A DNA stretch of 5,211 nucleotides from Planctomycetota bacterium (GTDB lineage Bacteria; Planctomycetota; Phycisphaerae; UBA1845; PWPN01), in contig CP070790.1 of NCBI GenBank assembly GCA_020346805.1, positions 1,413,772-1,418,982 of the forward strand, in the 5' to 3' direction. Position 1 is the stretch's first letter. Each line of letters begins with the position of its first letter. The position numbers and the translations under genes were made by a program. The notes under the pieces were generated by a model. It was given only the letters and a program-made list of their open reading frames with translations, searched no databases and had not been told where the DNA came from. Positions 1 to 5,211 of the stretch are shown in pieces.

Positions 1-1
1 A

Positions 2-1495
2 TCCCGGTCTGCGATTCCTGGTCTGGCTCGCGGCGTAAGATTTCAGTTAATAAATGGGGTGGCGATTTATGGCGGCTTTGCCGGTACCGAAGAGAACCTC
101 AAAGAGCGGAATCCTGATCCCGCCACCAATGGTACTGTTCTCAGCGGAGATCTTAATGGTGACGACCTGCTCGGGGTTGGCGGATCGCATGCTACGAGAG
201 GAGACAATTGTTTTCATGTTGTAGAAGGTAGTGGTACGGATTCGGTGGCGATTCTTGATGGTTTTACCATTACCGGCGGAAGAGCCGACGGATCCCGGCA
301 ATATGATTGTGGCGGAGGATTATATAACTACCAGGGCAGCCCGACGATCACCAATTGTATTTTCAAAAATAACTCGGCTAAACGTTGTGGTGGGGCAATA
401 CATAACGACTATCATAGCAACCCGACTTTAATCAACTGTGCCTTTGTCGGTAACGCCGCCGATGAAGGTGGTGCTCTCCATAACTTTATGAATAGCAATC
501 CAATACTTACCAACTGTATGTTCGCCGGAAACTCGGCAATTCAGGACGGTGGGGCAATGTGTAACCGCTCCTGCAAACCCATAATGATTAATTGCACCTT
601 TGGTGGAAACTCGGCCAATGGGACGGGGGGCGGAATATACAACGTTGATAGCAATCCATCTTTATCCAATTGCATCCTCTGGGGTAATCGAGATGGCGGT
701 GATGTGGTTACCACCGCGCAGATACACAACCAGGGTGGTATGCCGGTCTTTAAATATTGTTGTATAGAGGATGATGTTCCTGGTGATGGCAATGTGCCGG
801 CCGGCGAGGGCAACATCGACACCGATCCGCTATTTGTCCGTGACCCCGATGACGGCGGAGACGGCTGGCATAGCGGTGATAATGATGATTTTGGTAATCT
901 CCATCTGAAGACTGGTTCGCCGTGCATCGATGCAGCTAACACCGCATTGGTTTCTCAAGATGTCATCGACCTTGATAACGATGGAAATAGATTTGAGCCG
1001 GTTCCTCTGGATCTCGACCTTTATCCACGTTTTGTTGACGAACCCACCACGCCGGACACCGGCAAGGACTATCCTCCGATTGTCGACATCGGCGCTTATG
1101 AGTACCAGCCGGATTGCAACCGCAACGGGATTAGCGACGCGTGTGATATCGATTGTAGTAGCCATGATGGTCGGTGTGATGTGCCGGGCTGTGGGAGTAG
1201 CGGAGATTGCAATCATAATGGAATACCTGATGAGTGCGAACCCGACTCCGATAATGACAGTGTGCCGGACGTATGTGAGTTCATATATGGTGATTTCGAT
1301 CTGGATGGTGATGTCGACCAGGAAGACTTCGGACAATTACAGGCTTGCTATTCCGGCTCTGGTGAAACCGCCGAGGGGGGATGCGAAAAGGCCGATCTTA
1401 ATTTCGATAGCACCGTCGATATAAGTGACTATAAAATGTTCCGTAACTGTATGACGGGAGCGAATATGCCGGCTGATCCGCATTGTATAAACTGA
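2..1495 (+). CDS. Secreted right-handed beta-helix protein with choice-of-anchor-Q-like segment and C-terminal dockerin-like domain (5' partial)
   Basis: Likely an exported or surface protein; substrate and partners are unknown. The frame is open to the left edge. The 19 codons before the GTG at 59 read FQLING straight into VAIYGGFAGTE, a conserved block in this planctomycete family, and no Shine-Dalgarno sequence precedes the GTG, so the true start and signal peptide lie outside the window. Numbering residues from that GTG: 1-80 are the end of an N-terminal module (LSGDLNGDD at 29-36, DGFTITGG at 67-74). Residues 85-210 are five beta-helix turns of about 26 residues. Residues 255-349 resemble a choice-of-anchor-Q region (DTDPLFV, GSPCIDA, VDIGAYEY). 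Residues 352-407 hold DCNRNGISDACD and DCNHNGIPDECE repeats, thrombospondin type-3-like and probably calcium binding. Residues 411-468 are two EF-hand loops of dockerin type. The stop is TGA at 1493-1495, followed by a hairpin terminator. Parallel beta-helices can be lyases or adhesins; no catalytic residues could be assigned. Confidence 0.93.
   Translation, partial: SRSAIPGLARGVRFQLINGVAIYGGFAGTEENLKERNPDPATNGTVLSGDLNGDDLLGVGGSHATRGDNCFHVVEGSGTDSVAILDGFTITGGRADGSRQYDCGGGLYNYQGSPTITNCIFKNNSAKRCGGAIHNDYHSNPTLINCAFVGNAADEGGALHNFMNSNPILTNCMFAGNSAIQDGGAMCNRSCKPIMINCTFGGNSANGTGGGIYNVDSNPSLSNCILWGNRDGGDVVTTAQIHNQGGMPVFKYCCIEDDVPGDGNVPAGEGNIDTDPLFVRDPDDGGDGWHSGDNDDFGNLHLKTGSPCIDAANTALVSQDVIDLDNDGNRFEPVPLDLDLYPRFVDEPTTPDTGKDYPPIVDIGAYEYQPDCNRNGISDACDIDCSSHDGRCDVPGCGSSGDCNHNGIPDECEPDSDNDSVPDVCEFIYGDFDLDGDVDQEDFGQLQACYSGSGETAEGGCEKADLNFDSTVDISDYKMFRNCMTGANMPADPHCIN
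311..688 (+). repeat. Five protein-level beta-helix repeats, about 26 residues (78 bases) each
   Basis: Within the beta-helix protein, five consecutive coils begin with a Gly-Gly pair (GGGLYN, GGAIHN, GGALHN, GGAMCN, GGGIYN at residues 85, 111, 137, 164 and 190 counted from the GTG at 59). Each has a Pro at residues 95, 122, 148, 174 and 200, and an Asn-Cys at 99/100, 126/127, 152/153, 178/179 and 204/205. The C-terminal part of most coils reads FxGNSA or similar. The nucleotide sequence has diverged between copies, so this is an old protein repeat rather than a recent DNA duplication. A degenerate sixth coil may follow around residues 222-236 (IHNQGGMPVFKYCCI). Confidence 0.85.
1289..1462 (+). 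other. Dockerin-like paired EF-hand region of the beta-helix protein
   Basis: The first loop, starting at residue 412 from the GTG at 59, fits the calcium-loop pattern D-x-D-x-D-G-x-V-D-x-x-D completely (D412, D414, D416, G417, V419, D420, D423). The second loop has D446, N448, D450, V453, D454 and D457, but Ser451 replaces the usual Gly at loop position 6. Each loop is followed by a short helix ending in a Cys (QLQAC430 and MFRNC464). This duplicated layout is that of a type I dockerin. In planctomycetes such modules end many exported proteins without any known cellulosome, so binding to a cohesin is only a possibility. Confidence 0.8.
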
Positions 1496-1578
1496 GTTTT
1501 GTACGATGTTGTGTATATGTTTTCTTTCCAAGGCAACCCGACAGAGACAAAGTGGCGGCGGTAATTACTTATCATAAA

Positions 1579-1592
1579 AAAGACATGTCTTT
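1579..1592. repeat. Perfect 14-base palindrome AAAGACATGTCTTT
   Basis: The sequence equals its own reverse complement over 14 bases. Read on the minus strand it gives a five-pair stem (AAAGA/TCTTT) with a CATG loop, and its T-run extends to TTTTTT. It could therefore help end transcripts arriving from the lipoprotein gene. A dimeric regulator site is an alternative, but no regulator gene is nearby. Confidence 0.5.
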
Positions 1593-1593
1593 C

Positions 1594-1627
1594 ACCGTAC
1601 TCAATCGATGAGTATGGTCCCCTTTTT
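1594..1627 (+). terminator. Probable intrinsic terminator of the beta-helix/dockerin-like gene
   Basis: The left arm ACCGTACTCA (1594-1603) pairs with TGAGTATGGT (1609-1618) as a ten-pair stem with one G-U pair and a five-base loop. CCCC and five T residues follow (1623-1627). It lies about 100 bases after the stop at 1495. An upstream A-tract (1577-1581 plus G1582) can pair with C1622 and the T-tract, the usual arrangement of a bidirectional terminator. The four C residues between stem and T-tract make it less than ideal. Confidence 0.55.
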
Positions 1628-1660
1628 CATCTGGTGATAATTACGAATTGTTCTCCACGG

Positions 1661-1712
1661 GGGTGCGTTATTTATACATAGAAAATGTATATAGTACCCC
1701 TTATACGCATCC
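1661..1712. repeat. Long imperfect inverted repeat (hairpin)
   Basis: GGGTGCGT (1661-1668) pairs with ACGCATCC (1705-1712), allowing one G-U pair. The stem continues with AT/AT (1670-1671 and 1703-1704) past a single bulged T. An inner stem TATACAT (1673-1679) pairs exactly with ATGTATA (1685-1691) around a five-base loop. The sides of the internal loop are very unequal (1 and 11 bases). There is no T-tract on either side, so it is not a standard intrinsic terminator. Its function is unknown. Confidence 0.45.
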
Positions 1713-1737
1713 GTTTAAATGCATGCGCGGCCAGCCC

Positions 1738-1767
1738 GAGATAAACTCTTAAAAAAGAAATTATCTC
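1738..1767. repeat. Inverted repeat GAGATAA...TTATCTC
   Basis: GAGATAA (1738-1744) is the exact complement of TTATCTC (1761-1767). Inside it, TCTT (1747-1750) pairs with AAGA (1755-1758), leaving a four-base loop and a two-by-two mismatch. No T-tract follows on either strand. It may contribute to termination or 3'-end stability downstream of the lipoprotein gene, or may be chance in AT-rich DNA. Confidence 0.4.
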
Positions 1768-1862
1768 ACCAACACCAAACCACAAAATATCCCATGGGTA
1801 TTAAATATTGTAATCCGTTCTTGAATGGCCGGTCTGATGGGCCGACCTGTCGGTAGCCGTGA

Positions 1863-2405
1863 CTACTTGCCCTTGCAAACCAGTTTGACCGCGTCGGCGA
1901 CAACATTACCATTGGCCTTGTTGTTAAGGACAATGTTACCTTTAGTGCCCTTGGCGAACTTGTAGGTCCCCAAAGAATTCCATTTGCCGATGTTTTTTTG
2001 CTGGTCGACGGTTACCGTCTTGGAGCCTCCCGAGTAATTGATGGTAATTTGGGCGTTGTTAGCGTGGTCGTAATTGGGATCGTCTCCATGCCACATGAAT
2101 ACTTCGTAGTTGCCCGCGACCTTGATATCGGGGGTCCAGATGGCCTTGGCGCTTGCAGTAGTGTCCGCATAGCACCACAGCAAACCGCCTTTGTGATCCT
2201 TACCGGTCCAGGCATCATACCACGTACCTTCGGTTTTAAATGCCTTGTTGGTATTGTCGATGACGATGGGTTCGGCCTTGGCCGCTTCGGTTTCGCTGTA
2301 GGTCTCGGGGGCCTGCTCGACCGTCGCACATGGTTGCGGTTCCTGGCAACCGATCATGAAAACAAGAATGGCCAATACACATAATAGACTTGGAAAGTGC
2401 CTCAT
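1863..2405 (-). CDS. Small lipoprotein consisting of a golvesin C-terminal-like domain
   Basis: A 180-residue protein, predicted to be exported and lipid-anchored. Residues 1-19 form a signal peptide (Arg2, a hydrophobic stretch LLCVLAILVF, then MIGC), with Cys20 as the likely lipidated residue. Met at -3 is a slightly unusual lipobox. Gln, not Asp, follows the Cys, which fits outer-membrane rather than inner-membrane retention. Residues 21-46 are a Glu/Ala/Pro-rich linker. Residues 47-176 match the golvesin C-terminal-like beta-sandwich from memory: IVIDNTNKAF, TWTPDI-like IWTPDI, AGNYEVFMW, ITINYSGGSKTVTV, WNSLGTYKF and NVVADAVKL. This domain usually sits at the C-terminus of larger secreted enzymes and surface proteins, where it may bind carbohydrate or serve as an accessory; its molecular role is not established. 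No catalytic domain is present. The start is supported by an AAGGAG seven bases upstream. The gene follows gyrA by 260 bases on the same strand and is probably transcribed on its own. Confidence 0.92.
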   Translation of the reverse strand: MRHFPSLLCVLAILVFMIGCQEPQPCATVEQAPETYSETEAAKAEPIVIDNTNKAFKTEGTWYDAWTGKDHKGGLLWCYADTTASAKAIWTPDIKVAGNYEVFMWHGDDPNYDHANNAQITINYSGGSKTVTVDQQKNIGKWNSLGTYKFAKGTKGNIVLNNKANGNVVADAVKLVCKGK

Positions 2406-2412
2406 TATGTTT

Positions 2413-2418
2413 CTCCTT
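2413..2418 (-). promoter_or_regulatory. Shine-Dalgarno sequence of the lipoprotein gene
   Basis: The minus strand reads AAGGAG here, seven bases before the ATG at 2405-2403. This is close to the ideal anti-16S match and spacing, and it fixes the start codon. Confidence 0.8.
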
Positions 2419-2494
2419 AATAACTAAAACCTATTACTTCAGATTTGCGACCTTTGACGACCAATTGCTCACTTTCCCATTCCAGCGGTGGAGT

Positions 2495-2500
2495 ATTATA
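2495..2500 (-). promoter_or_regulatory. Possible -10 box (TATAAT) for the lipoprotein gene
   Basis: The minus strand has a perfect TATAAT about 90 bases before the start codon. The hexamer at 17-base spacing (TACCAC, 2518-2523) is a poor -35, and no TG precedes the box, so this is only a candidate. If used, the leader would be about 80 bases long. Confidence 0.3.
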
Positions 2501-2543
2501 ACCTGTCGCGGGCGATGGTGGTAGCCCCCTTTTTTTAAATGTA

Positions 2544-2577
2544 CCTGACTCATATACCATCTTCACCCTTTGTCAGG
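2544..2577. repeat. Inverted repeat CCTGAC...GTCAGG between gyrA and the lipoprotein gene
   Basis: Two six-base arms (2544-2549 and 2572-2577) are perfect complements separated by 22 bases. No T-tract follows on the minus strand, so it is not a clear gyrA terminator. No better terminator for gyrA is visible in 2406-2665. A minus-strand CTGACA (2571-2576) with a TATGAG 16 bases on (2549-2554) overlaps it and could be an alternative weak promoter. Confidence 0.3.
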
Positions 2578-2665
2578 AGAAAATGGGTAATTTCTGTCGT
2601 GTAAAATCACCGACTTGACATTTGTATATATCCCCAATGGCAAGAAAAGCTTTGTAGCCTTGGCA

Positions 2666-5211
2666 TTAATCCTCGGTTGTTGTTTCGTTGTCCACATCTT
2701 CGCTGGCTGGTTGGCCATCGGTAAGATTATCATCGGTTGGTTCGATGCCGTTGCTGGTTTCGAGTTCGTCAGTTAAAGCTTCTTCAGAGGATGATGGGAT
2801 TTGTGTTTCGTCGACCACCTGGCCTTCGGTTTCGCCATTGCCGTTACCGTTCGGGCCATTGTCTTCCTGAACAATCTTGGCGACTGCGACTACTTCGTCG
2901 TCCTTATCCACCCGAATGAGTCTTACTCCCTGAGTGGCCCGGCCGATTTCGCGTACCTGCGCCAAGTCGGTACGCAGTATAATACCCTTGGCGGATATCA
3001 ACAGCATTTCATCGGTTTCGGTGACGCTCTTGATGGCTACTACCTTGCCGTTCCGCTCGGTAGTTTTGATATTGATCACTCCTTTGCCGCCGCGGCGGGT
3101 TTTACGATACTCGCTGACCTGGGTGCGCTTGCCGAAGCCTTTTTCACAAACGGTCAATAATGACGCCTCCGGATTGGTTACCACCATATCAACTACTTCA
3201 TCGTCACTGCGAAGGGTGATCCCTTTAACCCCGCGGGCAGATCGCCCCATAGCCCGAACATCCTGCTCTTCGAAGCGCACCGCCCAACCGTCGCGCGAGC
3301 CCAAAACGATTTCATCTTTGCCGGTAGTCTGGGCCACATCGATCAATTCATCGTCAGGGTCGAGACTCATAGCAATAATTCCGGTGGATCGAGGCCGACT
3401 GAAAGCGGCCAGCGGGGTATTTTTGACGATACCTTTGGCGGTGGCGAAAAAAACGAGGCGTTCCTCGAATTCATGCACCGGCAAGACGGCCTTATGCACT
3501 TCGTTAGGTTGCATCTTGAGCAGATTGGCAATGGATCGGCCCCGACTGGTTCGCTGCATGGACGGTATGTCATAGACCTTCAGCCAGTAGACTCGGCCAC
3601 GGTTGGTGAAGAACAGCAGATAATTATGGGTACTGGCGGTGAACAAATGTTCCAGCAAATCGCCAACCTTGGTATCGCTCCCTTTAACCCCCTTACCGCC
3701 CCGACCCTGCTTGCGATAGGCATCGACGGCCACCCGCTTGATGTAACCGTCCCGGGTTATGGTAACCACTACCTGCTCCTCAGGGATTAACTCCTCCAAG
3801 ACAAATTCGGCTACCGGGGCTCCGATCTCCGTTCGGCGCTTGTCGCCGAATTTCTCCTTCATCTCGTAAAGATCTTCGCGGATGATGTCCAATACCAATG
3901 CTTCATCCCGCAGTACCGCTTCATAACCTTCGAGCTCGTCGGTTAGCTTGGCGTATTCCTTGGCCAGTTTTTCCATTTCCAGACCGGTGAGTCTTTGTAA
4001 CTGCATGGCCAGGATAGCGTCAGCCTGAGTGCCGGTCAGCATTTGATCCTCTTCGCTTGCCCGTTTGACGAAGGCTTCTGGCAATAACTTGACGAAGGCA
4101 CCCTGTTCGGCCAATCGAAGGGGCCGGGCCATCAATCTTTCTTTGGCCGTCTGCGGATCGGGTGATTCCTTGATCAGCTTAATGATCTCATCGATGTCGC
4201 CGACGGCGAGGATCAGACCTTCGACGATGTGGGCCCGCTGCCGGGCCTTGCGTAACAGGTGTGTGGTCCGCCGGCGGATAACGTCTTTACGATGATCGAT
4301 ATAAACGTCGATAATCTGTCGAAGATTTAAGGTTTTCGGTTGGCGGTTGACCAGGGCAATGTTCATTACGTTGAAATTGCTCTGCAGGGGGGTGTATTGA
4401 TACAACTGGTTGAGTACCACATCTTCGTTGGCATCTCTTTTGAGTTCCACCACCAACCTGATGGGGTGCTTGCGGTCGGATTCGTCACGTACGTCGGCGA
4501 CTTCGGGCATTTGCCCTCGTTTGATGCAATCGACAATCTTGTCCTTGATGGTGGTGCGTAGGACTTGATAGGGGATCTGGTCGATGACGATTAGAGTTTT
4601 ACCTCGATGCTCTTCGGTATGAGTTCTGCCGCGGACGGTAATGGCACCTCGGCCGGTGCGATAGGCCTCCTTGATTCCCTGTTTGCCGCAGATAATCCCC
4701 CCGGTGGGAAAATCGGGGCTGGGAACTATTTCCATCAACTCGTCGATGGTTACTTCGGGTTGATCGATGACTTTGACTATCGCATCGGCGATCTCATTAA
4801 GATTATGCGGCGGCATGTTGGTGGCCATTCCAACGGCAATGCCGGTTGAGCCGTTGACCAGCAGGTTGGGGAATTTACTGGGTAAAACCATCGGTTCTTC
4901 ACGGGTTTCGTCGTAGTTGGGTTCGAAATCAACGGTTTCCAATTTTATGTCGGCCAGCATCTCTGTCGCCGGTGCCGCCATCCGGGCTTCGGTATAGCGC
5001 ATGGCCGCCGGCGGGTCACCGTCGATAGAGCCGAAGTTCCCTTGACCGTTGACCAGCGGGTAACGCATGTTCCACTCCTGGCCCAGGCGTACCAGGGTGG
5101 CATAAACTGCTGCGTCGCCGTGGGGGTGATAATTGCCCGTGGTATCGCCGACAATCTTGGCACATTTGCGAGTTTGGGAGCGCGGGCCGAGATTCAAATC
5201 ATTCATCGCTG
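2666..5211 (-). CDS. gyrA: DNA gyrase subunit A (5' partial)
   Basis: GyrA cuts and rejoins DNA in the A2B2 gyrase, which introduces negative supercoils using ATP hydrolysed by GyrB. The frame continues past the right edge; the Met at 5206 is internal (preceded by Ala, as in E. coli YAMN) and aligns with about residue 52 of E. coli GyrA, so roughly 50 N-terminal residues are missing. Numbering from that Met: the catalytic Tyr is Y71 in AAMRYTE, preceded by R70, and the intercalating Ile is I123 in [11 protein letters not shown]. The breakage-reunion core with tower and coiled coil runs to about 465 (FGDKRRTEI at 453-461). The beta-pinwheel C-terminal domain covers about 475-780 and includes the GyrA box QGRGGKG at 500-506, which separates it from ParC. 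An acidic tail follows at 781-846. Residues matching E. coli Ser83 and Asp87 are both Ala (A32, A36). The estimated full length near 897 is normal. The stop is TAA at 2668-2666. Confidence 0.99.
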   Translation of the reverse strand, partial: AMNDLNLGPRSQTRKCAKIVGDTTGNYHPHGDAAVYATLVRLGQEWNMRYPLVNGQGNFGSIDGDPPAAMRYTEARMAAPATEMLADIKLETVDFEPNYDETREEPMVLPSKFPNLLVNGSTGIAVGMATNMPPHNLNEIADAIVKVIDQPEVTIDELMEIVPSPDFPTGGIICGKQGIKEAYRTGRGAITVRGRTHTEEHRGKTLIVIDQIPYQVLRTTIKDKIVDCIKRGQMPEVADVRDESDRKHPIRLVVELKRDANEDVVLNQLYQYTPLQSNFNVMNIALVNRQPKTLNLRQIIDVYIDHRKDVIRRRTTHLLRKARQRAHIVEGLILAVGDIDEIIKLIKESPDPQTAKERLMARPLRLAEQGAFVKLLPEAFVKRASEEDQMLTGTQADAILAMQLQRLTGLEMEKLAKEYAKLTDELEGYEAVLRDEALVLDIIREDLYEMKEKFGDKRRTEIGAPVAEFVLEELIPEEQVVVTITRDGYIKRVAVDAYRKQGRGGKGVKGSDTKVGDLLEHLFTASTHNYLLFFTNRGRVYWLKVYDIPSMQRTSRGRSIANLLKMQPNEVHKAVLPVHEFEERLVFFATAKGIVKNTPLAAFSRPRSTGIIAMSLDPDDELIDVAQTTGKDEIVLGSRDGWAVRFEEQDVRAMGRSARGVKGITLRSDDEVVDMVVTNPEASLLTVCEKGFGKRTQVSEYRKTRRGGKGVINIKTTERNGKVVAIKSVTETDEMLLISAKGIILRTDLAQVREIGRATQGVRLIRVDKDDEVVAVAKIVQEDNGPNGNGNGETEGQVVDETQIPSSSEEALTDELETSNGIEPTDDNLTDGQPASEDVDNETTTED
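2669..2866 (-). other. Acidic, base-free C-terminal tail of GyrA
   Basis: The last 66 residues (781-846) contain 21 Asp or Glu and no Lys, Arg or His, beginning with a Gly/Asn linker (NGPNGNGNG). E. coli GyrA also has an acidic tail, which affects how strongly the C-terminal domain wraps DNA. Here the tail is predicted to be disordered. Confidence 0.8.
3689..3709 (-). other. GyrA box (QGRGGKG) in the gyrase C-terminal domain
   Basis: Residues 500-506 of the partial protein read QGRGGKG, the canonical seven-residue GyrA box at the start of the first pinwheel blade. In known gyrases it is required for DNA wrapping and supercoiling, and it is absent or degraded in topoisomerase IV. Its presence supports gyrase rather than ParC. 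Confidence 0.92.

Larger units (their letters stand above)
1496..1862. other. Convergent intergenic region without genes, rich in inverted repeats
   Basis: This spacer separates the 3' ends of the beta-helix gene (+) and the lipoprotein gene (-). I find no convincing coding frame, tRNA or rRNA in it. It is visibly more AT-rich than the flanking genes. It holds a nested inverted repeat with a T-tract (1561-1644), a long imperfect hairpin (1661-1712), a shorter hairpin (1738-1767), a CCCATGGG palindrome near 1792-1799, and a small near-palindrome CCGACCTGTCGG just after the lipoprotein stop. Confidence 0.8.

Noticed and set aside
311..688. CRISPR array or DNA-level tandem repeat
   Set aside because: The periodicity is in the protein only; the nucleotide copies differ throughout and there are no identical repeats with unique spacers.
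830..1336. Minus-strand open frame of 168 codons opposite the beta-helix gene
   Set aside because: The translation is Ile/Val/Thr-rich without domain features, and the opposite strand encodes well-formed EF-hand and calcium-repeat motifs.
1836..1855. CCGACCTGTCGG near-palindrome just after the lipoprotein stop as its terminator
   Set aside because: The stem is only four or five pairs and no T-tract follows on the minus strand.
1998..2384. Plus-strand open frame of 128 codons opposite the lipoprotein gene
   Set aside because: The minus-strand frame has a signal peptide, lipobox, strong ribosome binding site and golvesin-like domain; the plus-strand frame has none of these.
2521..2540. CCCCC-TTTTTTT run as a plus-strand terminator
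   Set aside because: No complementary GGGG arm precedes the T-run and there is no plus-strand gene to terminate there.
2615..2630. Plus-strand TTGACA followed by TATATA in the gyrA-lipoprotein spacer, as a promoter
   Set aside because: The two hexamers are only four bases apart, no -10-like box lies at 16-18 bases, and the transcript would run antisense into gyrA.
2934..3575. Long open frame on the plus strand opposite gyrA (213 codons)
   Set aside because: It lies wholly antisense to a clearly homologous gyrA, and its translation is rich in Ser/Arg/Thr with no recognisable domain, as expected of a shadow frame.
2666..5211. Topoisomerase IV subunit ParC instead of GyrA
   Set aside because: A canonical GyrA box, a full six-blade-length C-terminal domain and an acidic tail are present, which is the gyrase pattern.

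Overview
The window looks like chromosomal DNA of a Planctomycetota bacterium, probably of the Phycisphaerae or a relative. Three things point that way. The first gene has the architecture these bacteria favour for exported proteins: a right-handed beta-helix with a choice-of-anchor-Q-like segment, then DCNxNGIPDxCE calcium-type repeats, then a dockerin-like EF-hand pair. The gyrase A sequence carries [18 protein letters not shown] and [15 protein letters not shown], which resemble planctomycete GyrA as I recall it. The base composition also looks moderate rather than extreme. The lineage is inferred from protein style only; there is no rRNA gene here.

Layout. Positions 2-1495 (+) hold a large secreted beta-helix/dockerin-like protein whose 5' end lies outside the left edge. 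The frame is open to the edge, so the GTG at 59 is not the real start. Positions 1496-1862 are a gene-free convergent spacer rich in inverted repeats, including a probable bidirectional terminator at 1561-1644 and two further hairpins at 1661-1712 and 1738-1767. Positions 1863-2405 (-) encode a small lipoprotein that is almost entirely one golvesin C-terminal-like domain, with a strong Shine-Dalgarno sequence. Positions 2406-2665 are a spacer holding that gene's leader and a possible -10 box. Positions 2666-5211 (-) are gyrA, which lacks only about its first 50 residues beyond the right edge.

How the genes relate. gyrA is a housekeeping gene, while the other two encode cell-surface or exported proteins. 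The lipoprotein gene follows gyrA on the same strand but 260 bases away with its own ribosome binding site and a TATAAT box, so it is probably a separate transcription unit. The dockerin-like gene converges on it. I see no mobile element, CRISPR array, tRNA, rRNA or defence cassette, and no obvious new multi-gene system.

The most notable points are these. GyrA has alanine at both positions that normally anchor quinolones. GyrA also has a second GyrA-box-like motif in its C-terminal domain. The beta-helix has a regular 26-residue Cys/Pro/Gly ladder. The golvesin-like domain stands alone as a lipoprotein. The convergent spacer is unusually rich in nested hairpins.
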